From assembly GCA_016124855.1 (NCBI GenBank), contig WGMX01000009.1:124001-188000 (forward strand): a stretch of DNA of 64,000 nt. The letters run 5' to 3'. Positions 25,658-33,431 of this stretch are shown here, one piece after another (within the stretch, counting starts at the first letter, position 1; every line of letters starts with the position of its first letter). The notes beneath the pieces were generated by a model. It had not been told where the DNA came from and did no database searches. It saw only the letters and a program-made list of their open reading frames with translations. Origin of the DNA: Anaerolineaceae bacterium (GTDB lineage Bacteria > Chloroflexota > Anaerolineae > Aggregatilineales > Phototrophicaceae). A program made the translations under genes and the position numbers.

Positions 25658-26347
25658 CTACTTCTTCACGACCACTTGAACAATCCCCGGCCCATGCGCG
25701 CCGTAAATCAGTTCCATCTCAATATCAGCCGTTTTACTTGGCCCACTGATGAAACATACGTTGGCGCTGTTCCACAATCTATCTGATCTTTGCGTCCGCT
25801 GCTGTGCCAGCCAGTCTTCCATGCGTGGAACGATTTGATCCATTGTAATCACGGCAATGTGGGCGGGCGGGAGTACAGTCGGTAAGCGGCCTTTTCCCGT
25901 ACCGGTGGTCACTACCAGTGATCCAGTCGCTGCAATCGCCGCATCCGCGCCGGTTAATCCAGCTTGCGCTGCTTGAATAGTTTCGACAGTTTCCTGCCGG
26001 AATTCGTCGTGCATTTCTGGATAGTGTATGGTAATGCCATTCTCTTTAATGGCGGCTTCAAGATACTTCACCGGAATGTGCTTGAAATCCCATGCTAGGA
26101 TATTGGTGGCGTTATGTGACTTCAAGAGTTCGACTACTTTGTCACACGCTGCTTCATCCCCCTCTACGATGAAGATTTCCGCATGAAGTTCTTGGACGAT
26201 TCGCGAGAATTGGTTCAACAGCCCTTCGGGTGATGTGTCGTCAACTAATGCCACCGGTAAATATTGTTTTGGGCGCGGCGGAGCATCAGGAAAGGGTTTA
26301 CGCGCCTCGCGGAGTTTGTTGAGTATTTTGTCGCGTGAGGAAGTCAT
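25658..26347 (-). CDS. lutC: LutC/YkgG-type lactate utilisation protein (LUD domain)
   Basis: A 229-residue LUD-domain protein: ILNKLREARKPFPDAPPRPK at the N-terminus, ITGADAAIAATGSLVV-type and GRLPTVLPPAHIAVITMDQI segments, and a C-terminal SGPSKTADIEMELIYGAHGP, all shared with LutC. With LutB it takes part in the LutABC-type oxidation of L-lactate to pyruvate at the cytoplasmic face of the membrane. I start at ATG 26347 (MTSSRDKILNK), 27 bases inside the longest frame. Its LutB partner lies 1.2 kb upstream, separated by a methyltransferase. LutA is not in the window. Confidence 0.85.
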   Translation of the reverse strand: MTSSRDKILNKLREARKPFPDAPPRPKQYLPVALVDDTSPEGLLNQFSRIVQELHAEIFIVEGDEAACDKVVELLKSHNATNILAWDFKHIPVKYLEAAIKENGITIHYPEMHDEFRQETVETIQAAQAGLTGADAAIAATGSLVVTTGTGKGRLPTVLPPAHIAVITMDQIVPRMEDWLAQQRTQRSDRLWNSANVCFISGPSKTADIEMELIYGAHGPGIVQVVVKK

Positions 26348-26380
26348 ATCAATACTGCCCTTCGTTAACTGCAAAGATTG

Positions 26381-27382
26381 TCATTGTTTCCGGCTCAAGA
26401 CCCAGATACGGGGGTGCATTCCACTAACGCTGATGCGTAAATTCTGTTCGATTTTCCAGTTCGCTGAATTTTCAAGAAGCGAATCGAGCAGCCGAACTTC
26501 GTGCGAAACCAGCACCATTCGTCCGTCCGGTTTGAGCAGTCTAGCGGCCTCATTCAGCAAGCCCGGATACAAAGTTAGGTTATCGTCGTGGCTGCCGACC
26601 AATTGACCGAACGGCAAATCGGCTGTGATTACGTCAACACTCTTTGCTGATAGGGGCAAGTCAGTAATGTTTCCCTGCCGACGTTTGATGATTTCGCTGT
26701 AGCCCGCCGCTTCAATATTTTTTCCAGCACATTCTAGCGCTACTGGATCATGGTCGTAGCCGACAATGCTTTTGACTTCGCCTAAGGCCATGCGTTCGAT
26801 CAGCAGTGTGCCTGAACCGCAGCCCATATTTAGATAAACATCCTCGTCCGTCGGCTGCGACAGTACATTCATGGCGTAAGCTACCGGTGCATTGAGTGCG
26901 CCTTCCCGATTGCAAACACGCCATGCCCGAGTCGCTTGTGGGCGGGGACTGATGCGTACCAGTGTTTCCCATCCGTCACCATCTTTGGTCTTGCGGACGC
27001 GAATCAGCAAATCCCCTTCTTCATCGGCAATCGCTAAGCCCGTTTTGGCCGCAAGTTCTTCTTTAAGGCGCGTCATTACTGATGAATCGGAACCCGCTGC
27101 ACTAATGTAAAGCGTTTTGAATGCATCTTTGGGCGATAAATCACGCACGGTGATAATTTGTGCCAGCAGTTTCTTGAAATGTTCATCACCCAGCAAAGCT
27201 TTTGGACGAGGAACATTGTACTGCTGGACAAAATAAATGGCCTGCACGGTTCGCAGCTTCAGCAATTGAAAGGGATTGCCGACATATTCGAAACGCAGCG
27301 CACCCGCCCGTGCTGGAACATTCGACCTTTCCAACCGGTCATCGAATAGCAGTTTCATTTCGCGCCAAGCCAAACCCTCCAA
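26381..27382 (-). CDS. SAM-dependent methyltransferase, THUMP/Trm14-RlmL-like
   Basis: About 333 residues from TTG 27382. The Rossmann methyltransferase domain begins near residue 190: motif I is LNMGCGSGTLLIE, the acidic ribose contact is VGYDHDP, and the catalytic motif is DLPFG (N-methyltransferase DPPxG type), as in tRNA/rRNA guanine-N2 methylases. The N-terminal third resembles a THUMP-type RNA-binding domain. The frame continues upstream with protein-like sequence (VATIPVHECEADVSEGLE) to an in-frame TAA near 27511, but has no ATG, GTG or TTG there, so the true start is uncertain. Predicted to modify RNA. Confidence 0.75.
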   Translation of the reverse strand: MEGLAWREMKLLFDDRLERSNVPARAGALRFEYVGNPFQLLKLRTVQAIYFVQQYNVPRPKALLGDEHFKKLLAQIITVRDLSPKDAFKTLYISAAGSDSSVMTRLKEELAAKTGLAIADEEGDLLIRVRKTKDGDGWETLVRISPRPQATRAWRVCNREGALNAPVAYAMNVLSQPTDEDVYLNMGCGSGTLLIERMALGEVKSIVGYDHDPVALECAGKNIEAAGYSEIIKRRQGNITDLPLSAKSVDVITADLPFGQLVGSHDDNLTLYPGLLNEAARLLKPDGRMVLVSHEVRLLDSLLENSANWKIEQNLRISVSGMHPRIWVLSRKQ

Positions 27383-27532
27383 GCCTTCAGAGACATCCGC
27401 CTCACACTCATGTACAGGGATGGTTGCTACCGTTTCAAGCTGTTTACGCGGTTCGTTTGGGCGCCGTTTTCGGTTACTGATTTCTAAAACTCCACTTGGA
27501 TAGAATAAGTCTTACAGCGAATACTATAGTCG

Positions 27533-28945
27533 CTATGAAGATCGGTTTTGCCGCCACCAATCATGGAACGACTGCTCAGAGAACGAAGGAAAGTCGCGAT
27601 AATCTGTCCAACCATTTAGCGGGTAGGGCAGTTTATTTAGTTTGTCTTCGCCCATTGTTTTGCTAATAGTGCGGGTTGCGAGGCTGGCGGCTTTCCCACC
27701 CATTTCGTAGAGTAGTGGATGCGTGTTGCCGAAACTCCAACTTTTAAGCCCGACCTTCCAAACTGCGTCCTGATCTTGTTCCAGATCACGCCGCAGCATG
27801 AGCAGCATATCCGGGATGTTGATGTCTACCGGACAGGCTTGCTTGCAGGCTCCACACAAGCTGCTGGCAAAGGGAAGCGGTTCGGCATTTTCTTTGCCCT
27901 GAAGTAAAGGTGTAATGACCGCGCCAATTGGCCCCGAATATACCGAACCATAAGTATGCCCGCCGACATTTTGATAAATCGGACAGGCATTCAAACATGC
28001 TCCGCAGCGAATGCAAGCCAGCGCCTCGGTAAATTCAGTTCCGTAAATATTACTGCGTCCGTTGTCCACCAAAATTAGGTAAAACTCTTCTGGTCCATCA
28101 GGTTCTTCGGGACGAGCTGGCCCGCTGAAGGTATTGACATAAGTGGTCATGCGGTGACCGGTTGCGCTGCGCGGCAGAAGCTGCACCAGTGTAGCGAAAT
28201 CTTCCCATGTCGGCACAATTTTCTCGATTCCGACCACCGCAATGTGCACAGGAGGCAAACCCGTGGACAGCCGTCCATTGCCTTCGTTGGTGACAATCGC
28301 GACGGTTCCGGTTTCAGCAATCATGAAGTTGCCGCCGCTCATGCCGAAATCCGCATTTAGGAATTCCTCACGCAGGAGTTTACGGGCGAAGGCTGTCATT
28401 TCTTTGGCCTCGTCCGTCATTGGCATATTCAACTTTTCAACGAATAAATCGCGCACCTGTTCTTTGGTCATGTGCATTACCGGCATGACGATGTGGCTTG
28501 GGTGGCTTTCATTGACCTGAACGATATATTCGCCCAAATCTGTCTCGACCATATGGATGCCGTTGGCTTCAAGTACAGGCAGCAGACCAATTTCTTCGGT
28601 CGCCATGCTCTTACTTTTAACACCACGCTTGAGATTATGCTTCTTGCAAATATCGAGCACGTGTTGATTGGCTTCGGCGGCATCAGTCGCCCATAGAACA
28701 TGACCGCCATTTTTGATGACATTGCGTTCCATCTCTTCAAGCAAATCTGGTAGATCGGCTAGAGCGCGCAGCTTGGCTCCTCGTCCTTGCTGGCGTAAGT
28801 CTTTGGCGTCCACTTCAGCCATGACTTGTCGGCGGCGTCCGTCGGCATTTCCCGTACCCCGCTTGAGCGCTGTGCTAAGTTGAATATCATCGAGTGCGAT
28901 GACGGCGTGTTCCGTAAATAGATTGGGGTTCATCTCTGTTGTCAT
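27533..28945 (-). CDS. lutB: LutB-type iron-sulfur lactate utilisation protein
   Basis: A 470-residue protein. The N-terminal LUD domain (ITALD-type helices, KSKSMATEEIGL, VQVNESHPSHIVMP, GTVAIVTNEGNGRLSTGLPP) is followed by two [4Fe-4S] motifs: CIRCGACLNACP at about residue 317 and CGACKQACPVDI at about 370. This is the LutB layout; the complex passes electrons from L-lactate oxidation to the respiratory chain at the membrane. It opens a minus-strand run and has an ordinary intergenic gap and two tRNA genes upstream. Confidence 0.9.
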   Translation of the reverse strand: MTTEMNPNLFTEHAVIALDDIQLSTALKRGTGNADGRRRQVMAEVDAKDLRQQGRGAKLRALADLPDLLEEMERNVIKNGGHVLWATDAAEANQHVLDICKKHNLKRGVKSKSMATEEIGLLPVLEANGIHMVETDLGEYIVQVNESHPSHIVMPVMHMTKEQVRDLFVEKLNMPMTDEAKEMTAFARKLLREEFLNADFGMSGGNFMIAETGTVAIVTNEGNGRLSTGLPPVHIAVVGIEKIVPTWEDFATLVQLLPRSATGHRMTTYVNTFSGPARPEEPDGPEEFYLILVDNGRSNIYGTEFTEALACIRCGACLNACPIYQNVGGHTYGSVYSGPIGAVITPLLQGKENAEPLPFASSLCGACKQACPVDINIPDMLLMLRRDLEQDQDAVWKVGLKSWSFGNTHPLLYEMGGKAASLATRTISKTMGEDKLNKLPYPLNGWTDYRDFPSFSEQSFHDWWRQNRSS

Positions 28946-29052
28946 GGTTTATTCCCAATAAAACTGTTGAATTTTGGTCTATTCTAGCGCCAGACCGCAC
29001 CAATCGCTAATCAGAATCAAAAACGAGGACGCATTGTCCTCATTTGATGGTG

Positions 29053-29126
<74 letters not shown>

Positions 29127-29136
29127 TCATGACCGT

Positions 29137-29160
29137 CTAAAAAACCAGCCTGCGCTGGTT
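29137..29160 (-). terminator. Intrinsic terminator between the two tRNA-Val genes
   Basis: On the minus strand: arms AACCAGC and GCTGGTT with a four-base loop GCAG, followed by TTTTAG. It follows tRNA-Val (GAC). Confidence 0.7.
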
Positions 29161-29172
29161 ACTGACATCCGA

Positions 29173-29245
29173 TGGGCAATAGAGGACTCGAACCTCTAAC
29201 CCCTCCCACGTCAAAGGAGTGCTCTGCCAATTGAGCTAATTGCCC
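29173..29245 (-). tRNA. tRNA-Val (GAC)
   Basis: On the minus strand: acceptor GGGCAAT pairs with ATTGCCC, anticodon stem CTCCT/GGGAG encloses TTGACGT (anticodon GAC), T arm with GGTTCGAGTCC is canonical, discriminator A. It lies 46 bases upstream of tRNA-Val (CAC). Confidence 0.95.
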
Positions 29246-29310
29246 TGAATGAAATCGAGTATACATCATTTCAGGTGCTTTGCAAGAGGCATTCATCCCC
29301 TGACACGCAC

Positions 29311-30624
29311 CTATTTTTGTGTTACCTCACTGACCTTTTGGAGATCGACACGAGCCTGAATTTGATTGATAAATGGCTCTAAATGATCAGAATCTTCTTC
29401 CCCTAACGCCTTTTTGAGGCGGGTTAAAGTATCCAGCAAACTTTCAAAGACATAGGGGGAATCTTTCGGGGCAATTTCCAGTACCGAGGCTAACACGGGT
29501 TCGGCCTCGTCGGTTTTCTTTAGGGCCAGTCGTGCTGTGAGTAAATCGGCATAGGCCCAGTAATTATCGACATCGGCCTGTACCTCACCATAAGCCAACT
29601 GCTCTACACGGACGTAGGTTTTCAGCATTTTTTCTTTATTTTCCTTCTGCAAATAAAGTAAGGCTAAATTGCTGAAGGCGTAAGAAGATTTGGGCGTGAC
29701 TTGAGATGCCCGTTCATAAGCTGCAATGGCTTGATCAATCTGCCCTCGACGGCGATATAGCCCGCCCAATGATCCCCACCACGACTCGTTATCATCATCG
29801 ACCAGCTTATCGGAGCTTCTCAAACCTTGAAGTAAGAAGTCTTCGGCATGGTTGAGGATTTGGTCACGGTCAATTCCCGGCTGCATCTTTTCACCAATAC
29901 GACGGTAAACATAACCGAGCGCTGCTAATGCTGGTGCGAAATCTTTTTCAATTTCTAAAGCGCGGTTCAAATGATATTGGGCTTGTTCCAAATTGCCGGA
30001 TTGAACGTATACATAGCCTAGACGATAGTGGGTGATTAGACTGTTTGGGTCAAGTTCAAGTGCGCGGCGGTAGGTATTGAGCGCGCCTTGAAAATCCTGC
30101 GATCTGTACTGCCGTTCGCCCAGCGTCAGTAGGGATAGCGCGAGATTGGCATTTGCTGTATTCTGGCGCTGCTTTTCGCTGCTTTCTTCCATTTCCTTGC
30201 GAACGGTCGTCAACTCGTCCTGTTTCGCTTGAATTTCTTTCTCGAAACGCACACGCGCTTCGGTCAGTTCTTTTTGGGCTGCGTTCAAACGGTTAAATCC
30301 AAAAATACCGGCTGCGATGGCGAGGGCAGGACCGGCAATGGTGAAAATCGCAAAAATCGACTGTGTTACACTCTGAAATAGGCCAAGAAGATTATTGGAT
30401 AGGGCTAATTGATTCTGCGCTTGAGATTGTGCGTCTGCCGCATAAGTTCGCGCATCTTCAGCCGACCGGCGGGCATCGGCTGCGTTTGCTGCAACCTGTG
30501 TGGCCAAATCAGATAGGGATAAGGTTGGGCTAGGCACAGGTGTAACAGTCGCATCTTGGGCGAATGCGGTTGATACAATCCCAATCAAAATGGCAATTAT
30601 GACCATGATAGCAATGCGTTTCAT
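29311..30624 (-). CDS. Membrane-anchored TPR protein with signal peptide
   Basis: A 437-residue protein: signal peptide ending near FAQD at residue 23, an Ala-rich helical segment (AANAADARRSAEDARTYAAD), a transmembrane helix at about 88-110 (IFAIFTIAGPALAIAAGIFG), a coiled-coil-like region, then TPR units from about 155 to 400. AAGGAAAACC precedes the ATG. TPRs make it a likely scaffold at the membrane; binding partner unknown. Located between tRNA genes and mutY, not obviously in an operon. Confidence 0.82.
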   Translation of the reverse strand: MKRIAIMVIIAILIGIVSTAFAQDATVTPVPSPTLSLSDLATQVAANAADARRSAEDARTYAADAQSQAQNQLALSNNLLGLFQSVTQSIFAIFTIAGPALAIAAGIFGFNRLNAAQKELTEARVRFEKEIQAKQDELTTVRKEMEESSEKQRQNTANANLALSLLTLGERQYRSQDFQGALNTYRRALELDPNSLITHYRLGYVYVQSGNLEQAQYHLNRALEIEKDFAPALAALGYVYRRIGEKMQPGIDRDQILNHAEDFLLQGLRSSDKLVDDDNESWWGSLGGLYRRRGQIDQAIAAYERASQVTPKSSYAFSNLALLYLQKENKEKMLKTYVRVEQLAYGEVQADVDNYWAYADLLTARLALKKTDEAEPVLASVLEIAPKDSPYVFESLLDTLTRLKKALGEEDSDHLEPFINQIQARVDLQKVSEVTQK

Positions 30625-30728
30625 AAGGTTTTCCTTCGAACGATGCGCGATTTCAAGGTTGGCAGAACACAGGTGCTAAATTATCATCAAACAACGCGTT
30701 GTCAAATGAGATAAAACTGCGAGTCGCT

Positions 30729-31802
30729 ATGTCATTTCAAACTGATTTGCTCGCTTGGTATGACCAACATGCCGCTGCTTTACCGTGGCGCGAAAACCAA
30801 AATGCTTACCGCGTCTGGTTGTCTGAAATTATGCTCCAGCAAACGCAGGTTGAAACAGTAATACCCTACTTTATGCGCTTTCTGAGTGCTTTTCCAACGG
30901 TTCAAGCACTGGCTGCCGCCCCACTGGATGATGTACTTAAGATGTGGGAGGGCTTAGGTTATTATAGCCGTGCGCGTAATTTACACCAAGCGGCGCAGCA
31001 GGTTGCCCAAAACGATGCGGGACAATTTCCGCAAACGGTCGAAGGACTGCTCGCTTTACCGGGGATCGGGCGTTATACAGCCGGTGCGATTGCTAGCATC
31101 GCTTTTGATCAGCCAGCGGCATTATTGGATGGTAACGTCATCCGTGTATTCGCTCGTCTAACCGATTTGGAAGCCGATGTGACGCAGCCCGGTGTTAAAC
31201 AATCGCTGTGGAAGCTGGCTGAAGATTGGCTTGATCGGAACCGCCCCGGTGATTATAACCAAGCGCTGATGGAATTGGGCCGTGTCGTCTGTAAACCGCG
31301 TAATCCATTGTGCGCGGAATGCCCCATAAGCCAACATTGTAAAGCCTTTGCCAAAGGCACACAAAGTCAACGGCCTGTCAAAAAACGGAAAGCTGCAACG
31401 CCTCACTATGACGTGGCTGCGGCGATGATTTGGAATGACTCGGGGCAGTTGTTGATTGCTCAGCGACCATTGGATGGCTTACTGGGCGGTCTGTGGGAAT
31501 TCCCCGGTGGCAAACAAGAAGCAGGCGAAACGTTAGCCGAATGTGTACGCCGTGAATTACGCGAAGAAATGGCGATTGATGTGGAAGTGGGGGAACTATT
31601 TACAGTTGTCCAGCATGCCTTCACTCATTTTAAGATAACCCTTCACGCTTTCACCTGCCGTTACCTAAGCGATGAACCCCAAGCCATCGGTGTACGCGAT
31701 TGGGCGTGGGTTAGACCTGATGAACTCGATAGATTTTCATTTGGCAAGGCAGACCGTGAAGTCATTAAGGCGTTAGAAGATCGGGGGCGTATGCTGCTTT
31801 AA
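30729..31802 (+). CDS. mutY: A/G-specific adenine glycosylase
   Basis: About 357 residues. MutY removes A mispaired with 8-oxoG. The helix-hairpin-helix region is LPGIGRYTAGAIASIAFD. Catalytic Glu33 is in WLSEIMLQQTQ and Asp134 in LDGNVIRV. The [4Fe-4S] cluster motif is C-x6-C-x2-C-x5-C (CKPRNPLCAECPISQHC). The C-terminal NUDIX-like domain recognises 8-oxoG (LGGLWEFPGGKQEAGETLAE). I start at ATG 30729, not at an upstream in-frame TTG. It is convergent with the SH3b lipoprotein gene. Confidence 0.95.
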   Translation: MSFQTDLLAWYDQHAAALPWRENQNAYRVWLSEIMLQQTQVETVIPYFMRFLSAFPTVQALAAAPLDDVLKMWEGLGYYSRARNLHQAAQQVAQNDAGQFPQTVEGLLALPGIGRYTAGAIASIAFDQPAALLDGNVIRVFARLTDLEADVTQPGVKQSLWKLAEDWLDRNRPGDYNQALMELGRVVCKPRNPLCAECPISQHCKAFAKGTQSQRPVKKRKAATPHYDVAAAMIWNDSGQLLIAQRPLDGLLGGLWEFPGGKQEAGETLAECVRRELREEMAIDVEVGELFTVVQHAFTHFKITLHAFTCRYLSDEPQAIGVRDWAWVRPDELDRFSFGKADREVIKALEDRGRMLL

Positions 31803-31809
31803 ATAAAAG

Positions 31810-31833
31810 CGAGGCGACTGGTTTGCCGCCTCG
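31810..31833. terminator. Terminator between convergent mutY and SH3b lipoprotein genes
   Basis: Arms CGAGGCG (31810-31816) and CGCCTCG (31827-31833). On the minus strand a T-rich stretch TTTTATTT follows; on the plus strand TTTGCTT follows. It can serve both genes. Confidence 0.7.
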
Positions 31834-31850
31834 TTTGCTTCTGCGTTTAT

Positions 31851-33104
31851 TTATTTCACTGTGAAAGTACAGCTTCCTGATTCGCTCGGCTTGTTTGTGC
31901 CGGGTCCGTAGTTATCGTAGCCATCGCTGATTTGGGCTTTCCATGACACATTGTAGGTAATGGAATGCTGCCCTGATGCCAGCGGCCCAGCCGGAACGTA
32001 CCAGAAAATATAGTAATTACCATCATTTTGTTTGCGGATGGACGACGCGTATTCGCGCCAATTGTCCAATGACTTACCGTCAACTTTTACATCGTAGACA
32101 ACGTTATCAAGATGCTGTTGTATCAAGTCACGGTCTTTGACAAACCAGCTCCAGAATACATCAATGGTTGCGCCCGCTAGCAGATTAGTCGGGGCAGGTC
32201 GTCCGAATGCCTTATTGTCACAGTAGGCCAAGACATCTACGCCGGATTGTGAACCGGTATTGCCTTCACCACCCACGCCGCCTGCTGACGGAGTGAAGGT
32301 CACGCCGACAAATGGGATACTGGGTGTTGCTGTATCAGCGCCAACCGGTGTGAAAGTTGCGGTACTGGTGGGTAAAGCCATCGCTGTTGCGGTGAGATTG
32401 ATGGCGTTAACATCAATCACGGGCAGTGGTGGCAGTGTGCCATCAATAGCTGATGAGGCAGGGGTATTGCTAGCGGCTGCGCTGCTCCCAACTTCTGTTG
32501 GCGTGATTACCGAGCGCGGAGGGGTCGGGGTAATCGTGCCGCCACCGAGAACAGCCGTAGGCAGCAGTGTGCCTTGAGCCAGCGCCGTCAAATTGGGTGA
32601 GGGTGTAGCGGTCGGAAATTCAGTCGGCACAGGGTTCACGCGTACCAACTCGGCGGCGATCCAGCCTTCACGACCATCATCCATACGAATGTTGAACCAT
32701 TTACTGTCGGGACTGGTCGCCAGAATTTGAACACCAGTACCCGGTTTCAGCGCTACAATCGCCCCGGCACTGACGCTCGGCCCTTCGCGTACATTGACCG
32801 TATTAATCGACGCGACGATTCCGGTTACCGGTGGTGTCGCGCTTGCCGTCGGAGTATTGGAGGGCGTGGGCGAAATGGGCGTGTCGGACGGGGTTAGGGT
32901 GAAGGTTGGCAGCGGCGTTCGGGAAGGTACAGGGGTCGCGGTAAAACGTGGTGTAAATGTGACCAGCGGTGCAAGTGTATCCGTCGCCACACCTGCGCTT
33001 TGTTCACTTGGTGTGTTCGTGGTACAAGCCGCAGTCACCACTAAAACAAGACCAATAACAATCAAACCGTAACGTGAATTAAATGTGTAGTTTCCCAAAC
33101 GCAT
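31851..33104 (-). CDS. SH3b-domain lipoprotein
   Basis: A 417-residue lipoprotein with a lipobox ending TAAC near residue 27. The N-terminal third is a Thr/Pro/Ser-rich linker (FTPRFTATPVPSRTPLPTF), then a bacterial SH3 domain at about 95-155 (INTVNVREGPSVSAGAIVAL to SKWFNIRMDDGREGWI). A second Thr/Pro linker follows, then a beta-sandwich-like C-terminal domain from about 285 (LAYCDNKAFGRPAPTNL). SH3b domains bind peptidoglycan or other cell-wall ligands, so it probably acts outside the membrane. Function is not proven. Confidence 0.85.
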   Translation of the reverse strand: MRLGNYTFNSRYGLIVIGLVLVVTAACTTNTPSEQSAGVATDTLAPLVTFTPRFTATPVPSRTPLPTFTLTPSDTPISPTPSNTPTASATPPVTGIVASINTVNVREGPSVSAGAIVALKPGTGVQILATSPDSKWFNIRMDDGREGWIAAELVRVNPVPTEFPTATPSPNLTALAQGTLLPTAVLGGGTITPTPPRSVITPTEVGSSAAASNTPASSAIDGTLPPLPVIDVNAINLTATAMALPTSTATFTPVGADTATPSIPFVGVTFTPSAGGVGGEGNTGSQSGVDVLAYCDNKAFGRPAPTNLLAGATIDVFWSWFVKDRDLIQQHLDNVVYDVKVDGKSLDNWREYASSIRKQNDGNYYIFWYVPAGPLASGQHSITYNVSWKAQISDGYDNYGPGTNKPSESGSCTFTVK

Positions 33105-33206
33105 AATCCAACCACTTTACTTTATCGGTAACCTCCCCCAATTTAGCAGCAAATAGGCTATTACGCAAAGTATCGAAAATAGCGGAGGTTAATCGTCAGA
33201 ATTTCC

Positions 33207-33235
33207 TTGACAGGTTTCTGCAAACACGCTAACCT
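33207..33235 (+). promoter_or_regulatory. Candidate promoter of the aspartate kinase leader
   Basis: TTGACA (33207-33212) is a consensus -35; TAACCT (33230-33235) lies 17 bases away and keeps the key T, A and final T positions. The predicted start near 33242 would give a leader beginning about 22 bases before the leader-peptide GTG. Confidence 0.6.
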
Positions 33236-33263
33236 TGTGAATTAGAAATTAGGAGAGACGTTC

Positions 33264-33350
33264 GTGAATCTTCGAATTGCTGGCACGATGACTATGGGTA
33301 TGATGACTACTCGGCACATAAGTGCAAGAGGGGTTTTCCGTCTGTCCTGA
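33264..33350 (+). CDS. Attenuator leader peptide, Thr/Met rich
   Basis: A 28-residue ORF starting at GTG with AGGAG eight bases upstream (33251-33255) and ending at TGA 33348. Residues 8-16 read TMTMGMMTT: four Thr and four Met codons in nine, with Ile at 5 and 19. Thr, Met and Ile are made from aspartate, the pathway that the downstream enzyme opens. The codon content and position match a leader peptide of the thrL type rather than a functional protein. Too short to score as a normal gene; the codon run is the evidence. Confidence 0.75.
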   Translation: MNLRIAGTMTMGMMTTRHISARGVFRLS

Positions 33351-33377
33351 GCCAGCCAATAACGGTGTGCAAACAGA

Positions 33378-33409
33378 AGCGTGTGGAAACCCCACACGCT
33401 TTTTTATTT
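33378..33409 (+). terminator. Intrinsic terminator in the aspartate kinase leader
   Basis: Nine-base stem AGCGTGTGG/CCACACGCT with a five-base loop and TTTTTTATTT downstream; it lies 23 bases before the aspartate kinase ATG, upstream of the gene rather than after one. Confidence 0.85.
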
Positions 33410-33431
33410 AACAAACTAGGGGAAATCCGCT

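Larger units (their letters stand above)
33264..33409 (+). promoter_or_regulatory. Putative transcription attenuator of aspartate kinase
   Basis: Three elements follow the leader peptide. GGGGTTTTCC (33330-33339, inside codons 23-26) can pair with GGAAACCCC (33385-33393) as an antiterminator. The terminator uses the same 3' bases: AGCGTGTGG (33378-33386) pairs with CCACACGCT (33392-33400), loop AAACC, then TTTTTTATTT. A third pairing is possible between ATTGCTGGC (33276-33284) and GCCAGCCAAT (33351-33360). A ribosome halted on the Thr/Met codons would leave 33330-33339 free and so prevent termination; one that reaches the stop would cover it. Confidence 0.7.

Noticed and set aside
33241-33431. 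Lysine riboswitch upstream of aspartate kinase
   Set aside because: I could not find the conserved core words of the lysine riboswitch, while a ribosome binding site, an ORF with clustered Thr/Met codons and a competing terminator fit peptide-mediated attenuation better.
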